This document shows, in pieces, positions 44,301 through 50,747 of a stretch of DNA of 64,000 nucleotides. This DNA is from Deltaproteobacteria bacterium (GTDB lineage Bacteria > Desulfobacterota > DSM-4660 > Desulfatiglandales > HGW-15). The notes beneath the pieces are model-generated. The model was not told where the DNA came from. It saw only the letters and a list, made by a program, of their open reading frames with translations, and did no database searches. Made by a program: the position numbers and the translations under genes. Each line of letters begins with the position of its first letter. Position 1 is the stretch's first letter. Location of the stretch: contig JAGVAP010000031.1 in the NCBI GenBank assembly GCA_020060215.1, positions 1-64,000 on the forward strand, read 5' to 3'.

Positions 44301-44585
44301 GTGGAGGTCCGAGACGAGGCTGCAGAGGTTGGCGTATCCCTGGGGGTCCTTGACCAGGAGGACGGCCCGGTTCGCCGCGTGGACCAGCTCGGATCCGAGG
44401 ATGGGCTTGAGCCCCGCCTCCCTCGCCGCGTGGATGAAGAAGATCGCACCGTAGAGCCCGTTCGTGTCGGTCAGGGCCAGGTACTCCATGTGGTGCGTCC
44501 TGGCGGCGAGGCAGAGCCCCTCCAGGGTGGGAAGACCCCATCCGCTGGAGTAGTGGGAATGGACGTTCAGATGAATATAGTGCAT
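41334..44585 (-). CDS. dnaE2: DnaE2-type (error-prone) DNA polymerase III alpha subunit
   Basis: A 1083-residue C-family polymerase of DnaE2/ImuC size. The PHP domain comes first (HLNVHSHYSSGWGLPTLEGL), then the palm with GRGSAAASIVSYALGITHVDPI and the catalytic PDIDVDFAWDERD, then helix-hairpin-helix and OB domains. A linker at about residues 905-970 is low-complexity (DGPDQSDRTDRSRKPAPL, SLPPFLKGGRGGFYG) and looks repeat-derived. The C-terminal EGLTRRRKDAKV is encoded by a family C repeat. DnaE2 carries out mutagenic translesion synthesis; its usual partners ImuA and ImuB are not seen. ATG at 44585; promoter at 44676-44704. Confidence 0.9.
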   Translation of the reverse strand: MHYIHLNVHSHYSSGWGLPTLEGLCLAARTHHMEYLALTDTNGLYGAIFFIHAAREAGLKPILGSELVHAANRAVLLVKDPQGYANLCSLVSDLHCDGEFDLVRGLQERREGLIVLSDDERLLRTLRKKEIQDLFVEVSPGYGMARAYAFSRRSGIPPVATNRVYLLRKEDYPLHRMLRAVSLNTKLSRLAPEQLCRETSFFTSPSDMIQRFPHAPAAVHNTVRIAEACCTDWDLDRVVFPCFDEMQDQTACETLYREALEGCRRRYGEITPEVKARLDHEMAIIREKNYAHYFLVVADITRKARQSCGRGSAAASIVSYALGITHVDPIAHNLFFERFLNPDRQDPPDIDVDFAWDERDRIIDYVFSRYGTRRAAMVANHNTYAARSAIREVSKVMGLTDAEIGRVTRNIGFMWNLGKVYRSLPDHPRMRGNDFDGPWDEILDSAVQLDSRFDHLSTHCGGLVIVPDEIRRYCPVEISASGLQVLQWEKDSVEEGGLVKIDILGNRSLAVIRDTLDLVEKNYGRRIEYPNLNPIHDPGAVRTFYDGNSFGVFYFESPATRQLLTKVASRFSFEEYVRMDHFHLNVVVTSIIRPASNKVIHTWVSRLHGEPWSPPHPLLLPVLQETLGLMVFQEQLSLAAMQMAGFSAGEADTLRKIVSKKHKRKKLQDFCLQFAKGAQERGVDMEIIDEVWEMIMGFEGYSFCKPHSASYTMVAYKSAFLRAHYPAEFMASVISNGGGYYSTFGYLSEARRMGLRVLPPHINLSGMKYTGKDREIRMGLMQLREMGREAKEAIIRERARSGPFVSFEEFLQRVGSRMHLQDVRVLIKAGCFDPVSGRDARPELMWKALRFFDTPDRNRSLSLFGETETSFGKGGKAKRPSGAPGSGHPTDGPDQSDRTDRSRKPAPLSPGERGDERAPSSLPPFLKGGRGGFYGKGYSKELMARHEIETLGFPLSFHPLDRYRRVLEGISYVPARDLRKWVGKEITAIGWQVTRKTVHTKDGDPMQFVSFEDRTGIYEGVIFPAVYHRYCHLLHPDRGYILKGKVEETFGALSLTIKWIGFLDKYGKTKKEGLTRRRKDAKV
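41781..41930. repeat. Repeat-derived, in-frame low-complexity insertion inside dnaE2
   Basis: CCCCCCTTTAAAAAAGGGGGG (a palindromic motif common as an intergenic repeat), a CTCTCTCCCCGGGGGAGAGAG palindrome and a GATCCG-rich tract follow one another within the coding sequence, keeping the frame open. A GATCCG/GATCGG tract of the same type sits at 62146-62217. Confidence 0.6.
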
Positions 44586-44675
44586 GGCAGACCCCGCTCG
44601 TCACCTGCGGCCGCAACCAAATCCCGCCACGAAGACACGACCGCCGTCGCGCCGGAGTGGCTTCTTCTCTGCAAA

Positions 44676-44704
44676 TGCATACTGTAAAATAAACTGTAAG
44701 TCAA
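44676..44704 (-). promoter_or_regulatory. Promoter of dnaE2 with tandem ACTGTAA sites
   Basis: TTGACT, 17 bases, TATGCA on the minus strand. On the plus strand the spacer holds two ACTGTAA copies (44681-44687, 44693-44699), 12 bases apart, about one helical turn. Candidate binding site for a damage-responsive repressor; it does not match the E. coli LexA palindrome. Confidence 0.5.
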
Positions 44705-44792
44705 ACTCTTGCGCACGATCGTCATCGCGATCAACGCGCAGCTGCGGGCCGGGAAATGACGGGATCTCTCAGGAGAGCCCGCGGAGGAGCTG

Positions 44793-44830
44793 TTTCTTGT
44801 CGTTCCCACGCCCGAGGGAACGACAAGAAA
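44793..44830. repeat. 15-bp perfect palindrome downstream of cobT
   Basis: TTTCTTGTCGTTCCC, an eight-base loop, then GGGAACGACAAGAAA. It may act as cobT terminator. The core resembles the 24835-24860 palindrome. Confidence 0.5.
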
Positions 44831-44873
44831 AGGGCGCGGGAACGACAAAACCGAGGCAGGGGGGATTTTCCTT

Positions 44874-45938
44874 CTACCGCTTTTCGGACACGCTCGCCTG
44901 CGCGAAGGTCGCCATTTCCGCCAGGATCCTGGCCGATCCCTCGATCAGGCTCATGGCCAATGCGGCGCCGGTTCCTTCTCCCAGCCGCATATCCAGGCAA
45001 AGGAGCGGTTCGATACCCATGTGGTCCAGCATGATCTTGTGCCCGGGCTCTGTGGAAAGATGCCCGGCGAAGAGGTAATCTTTCACCTGCGGGCACATCC
45101 CCGTGGCGATCAGGGCCGCGGCCCCGGAGATGAAGCCGTCGATCACTACCGCGACCCTGCGGGCCGCTGCGCCGAGGATCACCCCGGCAAGGCCGGCGAT
45201 CTCGAATCCCCCCACCTTTGCAAGGACGTCCAGGGGATCGCGGGGATCGGGCTGATTCAGGGCAATCGCCTTCCGGATCGTATCGACCTTCCGGTTCAGT
45301 TGGTCATCGTCGATCCCCGTGCCGCGGCCGGTCACCTCCGGAACGGACCTGCCGGTGATGACCGAGCAGATGGCGGCACTCGGGCTCGTGTTGCCGATGC
45401 CCATATCCCCGGTCCCCACCAGGTCGAGACCCTTTCCGGTCTCATCGGTCACGAGATCAATCCCCGCCTCCAGCGCCGCAACGGCCTGCTCCCGGGCCAT
45501 GGCGGGGCCGACGGCCATGTTCGCGGTGCCCGGCGCGATCTTTTTCGAGACCAGTTGCGGGTGAGGTCCCAGCGAGGATGCCACCCCCATGTCCACCACC
45601 ACCACCCGGGCCCCGACTTGTCTGGACAGCACATTGATGGCCGCCCCACCCCGGAGGAAGTTGAGGACCATCTGTCCGGTCACCTCCTGGGGCCAATTAT
45701 GGAACTTCTCCTGGAGGATGCCGTGATCGCCCGCCATGACGACCACCGCCTTGTCCCGGATCCTGGGGATCGGGTTCCCCTGGATTCCGGCCATCAGGAT
45801 GGACAGGTCCTCCAGCCTGCCCAGGCTTCCCTGCGGTTTGGTCAGCATGCCCTGCCGCTCTCTTGCCCTGGACATCGCCGCCTCGTCGAGGGGGCCGATG
45901 GAGTCCAGGGTCCTCGTCAGGATTTCCGATGTCTTCAT
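44874..45938 (-). CDS. cobT: Nicotinate-nucleotide--dimethylbenzimidazole phosphoribosyltransferase
   Basis: Makes alpha-ribazole phosphate from nicotinate mononucleotide and the lower-ligand base for cobalamin assembly. The 354-residue length is normal. Motifs include TKPQGSLGRLEDL, VMAGDHGI, NFLRGGAAINVLSRQVGARV, LVGTGDMGIGNTSPSAA, KVGGFEIAGLAGVILGAAARRV, and the C-terminal DMRLGEGTGAALAM with the catalytic Glu. ATG at 45938 behind GGGAGG. It is preceded by a cobalamin riboswitch and terminator, so it is repressed by cobalamin. Cobalamin is needed by the corrinoid methyltransferase system at 50-52 kb. Confidence 0.96.
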   Translation of the reverse strand: MKTSEILTRTLDSIGPLDEAAMSRARERQGMLTKPQGSLGRLEDLSILMAGIQGNPIPRIRDKAVVVMAGDHGILQEKFHNWPQEVTGQMVLNFLRGGAAINVLSRQVGARVVVVDMGVASSLGPHPQLVSKKIAPGTANMAVGPAMAREQAVAALEAGIDLVTDETGKGLDLVGTGDMGIGNTSPSAAICSVITGRSVPEVTGRGTGIDDDQLNRKVDTIRKAIALNQPDPRDPLDVLAKVGGFEIAGLAGVILGAAARRVAVVIDGFISGAAALIATGMCPQVKDYLFAGHLSTEPGHKIMLDHMGIEPLLCLDMRLGEGTGAALAMSLIEGSARILAEMATFAQASVSEKR

Positions 45939-45963
45939 GTTGAACCTCCCTTGAGCCCGGCCC

Positions 45964-46010
45964 AAAGAAAAAGGGCCCGGGCGCATCGTTAAGATGAGCC
46001 GGAGCCCTTT
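45964..46010 (-). terminator. Riboswitch-controlled intrinsic terminator of cobT
   Basis: AAAGGGCTCCGG..., a loop around CTTAACG, then GCCCGGGCCCTTT followed by TTCTTT, between the aptamer and the cobT ribosome site. Confidence 0.7.
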
Positions 46011-46030
46011 GCCATCGGTTTCCGACGGGG

Positions 46031-46289
46031 GTCTCAACAGGTCTTCTGGCTTCCCCGACCTATCCGGGCGGCCTTCCCGCCCAGGTTGCCGGAAAAGCAC
46101 AACCTGCTTGCAGTGGCCCTCTATTGCCCGAAAGGTTTCCTCCTCCTGTCACCTCGACCATGGGAGAGAGCCTGGCAAAGAGAATGCAGGACCTCTCTCT
46201 CCGTTCGAAACGACATTGCAGATCGAAGGACCGGGGTTACAGCGGTGGGTCCGCCACGGTCTCGAACCGTGTTCCGGGATGTTGAACCC
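46031..46289 (-). promoter_or_regulatory. Cobalamin riboswitch aptamer
   Basis: Read on the minus strand, it contains in order: GAACACGGT near the 5' end, CCACCGCTGTAA, GCCACTG, GGGAAGGCCGCCC and, at the 3' end, AGCCAGAAGACCTG. These are the conserved B12-box elements of the adenosylcobalamin-type riboswitch (Rfam Cobalamin). It ends about 95 bases before cobT, with the terminator in between, indicating transcriptional attenuation on cobalamin binding. Confidence 0.92.
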
Positions 46290-46299
46290 CTTTTGGATT

Positions 46300-46328
46300 C
46301 CTTAACAGAGCGGGCGGGCAGCTGTCAA
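46300..46328 (-). promoter_or_regulatory. Promoter of the cobT riboswitch transcript
   Basis: TTGACA, 17 bases, TTAAGG. The expected start (about 46293) falls just before the first aptamer base, which supports the call. Confidence 0.55.
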
Positions 46329-46440
46329 GCGCAGCGGATGCAAGATCCAGGATGCAGGATGCAGGAAGGTCTCAAGCAGAGACGCGAAGGACGCAGAGAG
46401 GGGCCGGAATACGGTAGCCCTTGACCCCCTGAATGCGGTC

Positions 46441-46469
46441 TTGACAATGCTGGACGTGAAGAGTACCTT
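46441..46469 (+). promoter_or_regulatory. Candidate promoter of the YchF-like gene leader
   Basis: TTGACA, 17 bases, TACCTT, about 180 bases before the gene, followed by two intrinsic terminators. Confidence 0.45.
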
Positions 46470-46495
46470 TCGTAAGGATTGATTCAAGGCCTCGG

Positions 46496-46518
46496 CAAAG
46501 CGGGGCTTTGTTTTTTTT
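46496..46518 (+). terminator. Intrinsic terminator 1 in the YchF-like gene leader
   Basis: CAAAGC-GGG-GCTTTG followed by eight T. There is no plus-strand gene upstream that it could serve. Confidence 0.6.
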
Positions 46519-46580
46519 GCCGAATCTTTTGCCGGAGGAGACTCTGTAAGGGTTCATACGGGAAACGGCGTGCAGGAAAG

Positions 46581-46611
46581 AAGCCCTCCGTCAGGCCGGA
46601 AGGCTTTTTTC
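46581..46611 (+). terminator. Intrinsic terminator 2 in the YchF-like gene leader
   Basis: AAGCC-c-TCCG, loop TCAGGC, CGGA-a-GGCTT with a run of six T overlapping the stem end. It ends about 35 bases before the start codon, so the gene must be transcribed through it. Confidence 0.6.
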
Positions 46612-46645
46612 GTTCATAGAGAAAGTACAAGGAGCAGTGCGGGGA

Positions 46646-47710
46646 ATGAAAATCGGACTCATCGGTCTGCAGGGGTCGGGGAAGACAACCATCTTCAATG
46701 CGCTGACCAAATCGGAAGCGCCCATGGTCCAGTCGGGGGGCAGGGCCGAGCCGAATGTAGCGATTGTAAAGGTGCCGGACGAGAGGGTGGACCGTCTCTC
46801 CGAGGTCTACGTCCCAAAGAAGACCGTGTATGCCACGGTGGAATTCGTCGACTTTGCCGGCATCGGCAAGAACGGATCGCAGGAAAGATCCTCCGGGATC
46901 GCTTCCCTCGTCACGATGAGGAACATGGATGCGCTGGCGCTCGTCGTGCGCAATTTTCAGGACGGCATGGTGGAAGCTCCGGCGCCCTCGGAGGAGATCG
47001 CCCTGGTCAACGACGAGCTTCTCATCTCGGACCTGATCGTGGCCGAGAGCCGGCTGGAAAGAATCGAGAAGGGATACAGCAGGGGACAGCGGACCGAGAA
47101 CCTGGTCAAGGAGGAAAAGGTCCTCCGGAGCATCGTCGCCCATCTGAACGAGAATCGTCCGATCCGGGAGATGGATCTGGCCCCGCAGGAAGAGAAAACG
47201 ATCCGGGGTTTTCAATTCCTTACAAACAAGCCGATGATGGTCATCGTGAACTCCGATGAAAGCAGCTTCGGGAAGAACTCCGACCTCATGCGCCGGATGG
47301 AAAACGGATCGAGGACCATCGAGTTTGCCGGGAAATTCGAAATGGAGCTGGCCCGTCTGGACGAGGAGGAGGCGGCCCTGTTCATGGAGGACATGAACAT
47401 TCCCGAGTCCGCCTACAGCCGCCTGACCAAGCTTGCCTACGAGACCCTGGGATACATCAGTTTCTTCACGGTGGGATCGGACGAGGTTCGCGCCTGGAAC
47501 CTGCGAAGGGGTGATACCGCCCTGGATGCGGCCGCAACCATCCATTCCGACCTTGCCCGGGGGTTTATCCGCGCCGAGTGCTTTACCTACGACCACTGCA
47601 TCGAGTTCGGATCTGAAAAGAGGATCCGTGAGCAGGGGCTCTTTCGCCTCGAAGGAAAGGAGTACCCGGTCAAGGACGGCGATATCCTGAGTATCCGATT
47701 CAATGTGTAG
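46646..47710 (+). CDS. YchF/OLA1-like GTPase-superfamily ATPase with TGS domain
   Basis: A 354-residue YchF-family protein. The P-loop is GLQGSGKTT rather than the usual GLPNVGKST of true YchF. G2/G3 region: RAEPNVAIVKVPDERVDRLSEVY and VEFVDFAGI. The G4-like segment is VIVNSDES. A coiled-coil insert (about 130-175) is followed by the C-terminal TGS-like domain (ISFFTVGSDEVRAWNLRRGDTALDAAATIHSDLARGFIRAEC). YchF proteins bind ribosomes and hydrolyse ATP in stress responses; this divergent P-loop suggests a paralogue. ATG at 46646; a GTG nine bases earlier is too close to AAGGAG. Confidence 0.88.
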   Translation: MKIGLIGLQGSGKTTIFNALTKSEAPMVQSGGRAEPNVAIVKVPDERVDRLSEVYVPKKTVYATVEFVDFAGIGKNGSQERSSGIASLVTMRNMDALALVVRNFQDGMVEAPAPSEEIALVNDELLISDLIVAESRLERIEKGYSRGQRTENLVKEEKVLRSIVAHLNENRPIREMDLAPQEEKTIRGFQFLTNKPMMVIVNSDESSFGKNSDLMRRMENGSRTIEFAGKFEMELARLDEEEAALFMEDMNIPESAYSRLTKLAYETLGYISFFTVGSDEVRAWNLRRGDTALDAAATIHSDLARGFIRAECFTYDHCIEFGSEKRIREQGLFRLEGKEYPVKDGDILSIRFNV

Positions 47711-47822
47711 AACCCGTCATTGCATTGACACTCCCGCCGGCTTCCGGCTCCACAGCCCCTCCCTGCAATGCACTCTTCCTCTCAAGCTACGGATCTAATT
47801 GGCATCGAACTTGAAGAGCTCA

Positions 47823-47838
47823 TGGCATGGAAGGTGCA
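47823..47838 (+). promoter_or_regulatory. Possible sigma-54 promoter for the chemoreceptor
   Basis: TGGCATGGAAGGTGCA keeps the GG-N10-GC spacing of a -24/-12 promoter, with two mismatches to consensus, 70 bases before the start. Confidence 0.3.
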
Positions 47839-47907
47839 TGCCCTGCACCAGAAGGAGGCCGCTCTCTTCATCGGCCGGTCTGACTATCATCAAGGGGGGT
47901 CTTGAAC

Positions 47908-49509
47908 ATGCTCGACCTGCTCAAGCGAATGAGGCTCGGGGGGAAGATCGGAATGGGTTTCGGCCTGATCATCCTGATGGCTGCACTCCTTGGATACGTG
48001 GCCTGGAGCGGAGTCGGCAGGATACATTCCTTCATGTCGCAGTACGTCCTGTGGGTGGATATCAGTGCGGTCATGACCGAAGAGGTGAATCAGAACGCCT
48101 TGAAGATCTCGAGCGCCATCGAGGCCTACACCACCAGCCCGCATGACGCGAACAAGGTTGCCGTACAGCAGGCCGTGGAAGGCACCCGCAAGGGTTTCGA
48201 AAAGTGGGCCACCCTCGTCAAGGGCATCCCCAGCCTGGAGCAGGTCTTGAACAAGATGAAAGAGGACCTCACACGCGTGGATTCCGCCTTTGCTGCACAT
48301 CAGAACGTGATGAAAAGCAACAAGATAGAGAACTACGCGGAGATGGAGGGGAATCTCAAGAACTCCATAAAGCCCCTGACAACCACCCTGGAGCGGGTGG
48401 TCAAAGAGGTGATCAGACCGGAGAAAGAGGAGAAGGTCGTGGCGGCGGCCGCCGTGCAGAGACAGGTGGAGATCATATCGATCCTCCTGGGCACGGCCGT
48501 AATCGTCATCGGGGTCCTGCTTTCGTACGTGGTGATCCGGGCCATCACCAGGCCGCTTAACCACGCGATCGCACAGATCTTTGATGGCTCTGATCATGTC
48601 TCTTCGGCCGCAACGCAGGTAGCCGCCGCCAGTCAGCAGATGGCGGATGCGTCTTCCAGGCAGGCGGCGTCGATTGAGGAAACCTCCTCTTCCCTGGAGG
48701 AGATGTCTGCGATGACGAAGCAGAACGCTGATCATGCAGCCCAGGCGGACGGACTCATGAAAGAGGCGAACCATGCGGCCGAACAGGCGAGTCAGTCCAT
48801 GGAGGACCTGACCAGATCCATGACCGAGATCTCCAAGGCCAGCCAGGAGACGTCCAAGATCGTCAAGACCATCGATGAAATCGCGTTTCAGACCAACCTG
48901 CTGGCGCTGAACGCAGCCGTGGAGGCAGCAAGGGCCGGCGAGGCAGGGGCAGGTTTTGCAGTGGTGGCGGGAGAGGTCCGGAACCTTGCCCTTCGAGCCG
49001 CAGACGCGGCACAAAACACCACGCAGATGATCGAGGGGACCGTCAAGAACGTGAACGAGGGCGCCCGGCTCGTGAGCAAGACGAACGAGGCGTTCACCTC
49101 GGTGGCCGGGGGGGTTTTGAAGGCGGGTCAGCTGGTCGCCGAGATCGCAGCCGCATCCCATGAACAGGCACAGGGGATCGAGCAGCTCAACAACTCCGTG
49201 AGCGAGATGGACGCCGTCGTTCAGCAGATCGCTTCAAGTGCCGAAGAGTCGGCTTCGGCCTCACTGGAGATGAACGGACAGGCGGAACGGATGAAAGGAA
49301 TGGTCTCCGGTCTCGTGGCCCTGGTCGGCGGGGCGGGAGCCGTGCGGTCACGAAGGGCCACGACCGTCGAAACCGCCACAACGCAACGGACGAGCGGTGT
49401 CGCTCCGAGAACGAGCAGCGCGAGCAAGGACCTTGTTCCGGCAAAGGCCAGGGTCATCACCCCCAAAGAGGTGATCCCGCTCGAAGAGGGGGAGTTCAAG
49501 AATTTCTAG
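47908..49509 (+). CDS. Methyl-accepting chemotaxis protein
   Basis: A 533-residue transmembrane chemoreceptor. TM1 is at about 16-36 ([17 protein letters not shown]), followed by a periplasmic four-helix bundle ligand domain (about 37-190) and TM2 near [23 protein letters not shown] short HAMP-like segment leads to the signalling coiled coil with the conserved tip [40 protein letters not shown]. The C-terminal 60 residues are a flexible Ala/Thr/Pro-rich tail. ATG at 47908 behind GGGGGG. No other che gene is nearby. Ligand unknown. Confidence 0.95.
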   Translation: MLDLLKRMRLGGKIGMGFGLIILMAALLGYVAWSGVGRIHSFMSQYVLWVDISAVMTEEVNQNALKISSAIEAYTTSPHDANKVAVQQAVEGTRKGFEKWATLVKGIPSLEQVLNKMKEDLTRVDSAFAAHQNVMKSNKIENYAEMEGNLKNSIKPLTTTLERVVKEVIRPEKEEKVVAAAAVQRQVEIISILLGTAVIVIGVLLSYVVIRAITRPLNHAIAQIFDGSDHVSSAATQVAAASQQMADASSRQAASIEETSSSLEEMSAMTKQNADHAAQADGLMKEANHAAEQASQSMEDLTRSMTEISKASQETSKIVKTIDEIAFQTNLLALNAAVEAARAGEAGAGFAVVAGEVRNLALRAADAAQNTTQMIEGTVKNVNEGARLVSKTNEAFTSVAGGVLKAGQLVAEIAAASHEQAQGIEQLNNSVSEMDAVVQQIASSAEESASASLEMNGQAERMKGMVSGLVALVGGAGAVRSRRATTVETATTQRTSGVAPRTSSASKDLVPAKARVITPKEVIPLEEGEFKNF

Positions 49510-49636
49510 TCCTCTGAAAAACGAAAAGATCTGCACCCAGTCGGTTGGCGAGAAACACGAACGCACCAAAGTACGTGACGCGTTCAACCGACAAGTGAAA
49601 TGATGGCTTCTTGTGTCTTCGTCTCTTCTCGGCCGA

Positions 49637-49876
49637 TCAGGATTTGTTCCCGGCCGTCAGCTTGAGGGAGATCCTTGCGCCTTTCCTGGTGTCATTCACC
49701 CGGTGGTCGGCCCGGACATGTTCGCAGACATCCTGGTCGGCAAGGCTTTCGCCGATGGTGACCGGGGTTGCGGCGACACCCGGCACCGGCGAGTTTCGGA
49801 TCCTGGAAACGGTCTCCTTCATGTAGTATCCATGGCAGGCCGGCAGTTCCCCTGCCATATCCTTCCCCCGGATCAT
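49637..49876 (-). CDS. Small hypothetical protein (79 aa), divergent from the corrinoid operon
   Basis: ATG at 49876 behind AGGGGGG with a six-base spacer; a second in-frame ATG is at residue 7. The codon use (CTG, GTC, ATC, GCC-rich) matches neighbouring genes, which argues for real coding. Contains ELPACHGYYMKETVSRIRNS and an acidic/His-rich middle. No domain recognised. It may be linked to the divergently oriented corrinoid methyltransferase genes, but this is only positional. Confidence 0.45.
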   Translation of the reverse strand: MIRGKDMAGELPACHGYYMKETVSRIRNSPVPGVAATPVTIGESLADQDVCEHVRADHRVNDTRKGARISLKLTAGNKS

Positions 49877-50109
49877 GGATGTCCCCCCTGGACCGTTCCA
49901 ATCAGAAACCGGCCGTTTCCCCTCCCCGTCATGCTCTTTCTGACCAGGGAATGAATCAGGTCAAGGGGAAAAAGTGGCCCTGGGAGATCGAAGTGGTTTA
50001 TAGTGGGAGGCATCCGGAAATACGCCCGACGGCAGAGATGATCTTGTCCTCTGCCCAAAGCGTCATAGCCCAGAGGGAATAACCGCATCTTAAAGGGAGG
50101 GAAACAGAA

Positions 50110-50745
50110 ATGAGCGGAAGCATTGCCAAACTCCTGTCGGATTTGAATGAGAAGGAAACCCTGGAACAGGTGAAGCGGGAGCTGGATGGAGGAGCCGACC
50201 CCATGGCGGTCCTTGCGGAGGCCAGGGAAGGGATGAAGATGGTAGGGGAGAGGTTCTCCCAGGGAACCTACTTCATCCCGGAGCTGATCTTCTCCGGGGA
50301 GATCCTCAAGCAGGTCGCAAACATGGTTACCCCTCACTTGAAGTCAGGCCCTGTCGGGGAGTCCAAGAAGCTGGGGAAGGTCGTGGTCGGCACCGTCGAA
50401 GGGGACATCCACGATATCGGCAAGGACATGGTCGTATTCATGCTGGACATCAGCGGGTACGAAGTCATGGACCTGGGCATCAATGTGCCCAAGCAGAAGT
50501 TCGTGGACGCCATCAAGGAGACGGGGAGCAAGGTCGTCGGCCTGAGCGGATTCCTGACCCTCGCCTTCGACGCCATGAAGGAGACCGTCAGTGCGATCGA
50601 GAGCGCCGGTCTGAGATCCAAGGTCAAGATCATGATCGGGGGCGGCCAGATCGACGAGCAGGTCATGAAGTACACCGGTGCCGACGCCTACGGCAGGGAT
50701 GCCATGGAGGCGGTGAAGCTGGCCAACCAATGGTATGGAGGCTAA
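50110..50745 (+). CDS. Corrinoid-binding protein of a methyltransferase system
   Basis: A 211-residue cobalamin carrier of the MtaC/MtbC/MttC/MetH type. The helical cap domain (about 1-90) precedes the Rossmann-like B12 domain with EGDIHDIGKDM (His is the lower axial ligand), GLSGFLTLAFDAM and IGGGQIDEQ, the usual DxHxxG...SxL...GG signature set. It receives a methyl group from a substrate methyltransferase and passes it on. ATG at 50110 behind GGGAGG. Two bases separate it from the MtaA-like gene. Confidence 0.93.
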   Translation: MSGSIAKLLSDLNEKETLEQVKRELDGGADPMAVLAEAREGMKMVGERFSQGTYFIPELIFSGEILKQVANMVTPHLKSGPVGESKKLGKVVVGTVEGDIHDIGKDMVVFMLDISGYEVMDLGINVPKQKFVDAIKETGSKVVGLSGFLTLAFDAMKETVSAIESAGLRSKVKIMIGGGQIDEQVMKYTGADAYGRDAMEAVKLANQWYGG

Positions 50746-50747
50746 CC

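Noticed and set aside
41922..44687. A 921-codon open frame on the plus strand
   Set aside because: It is antisense to the well-supported DnaE2-like gene; its protein is Gly/Val/Asp/Leu/Pro/His-rich with no domain and is a by-product of high GC codon use.
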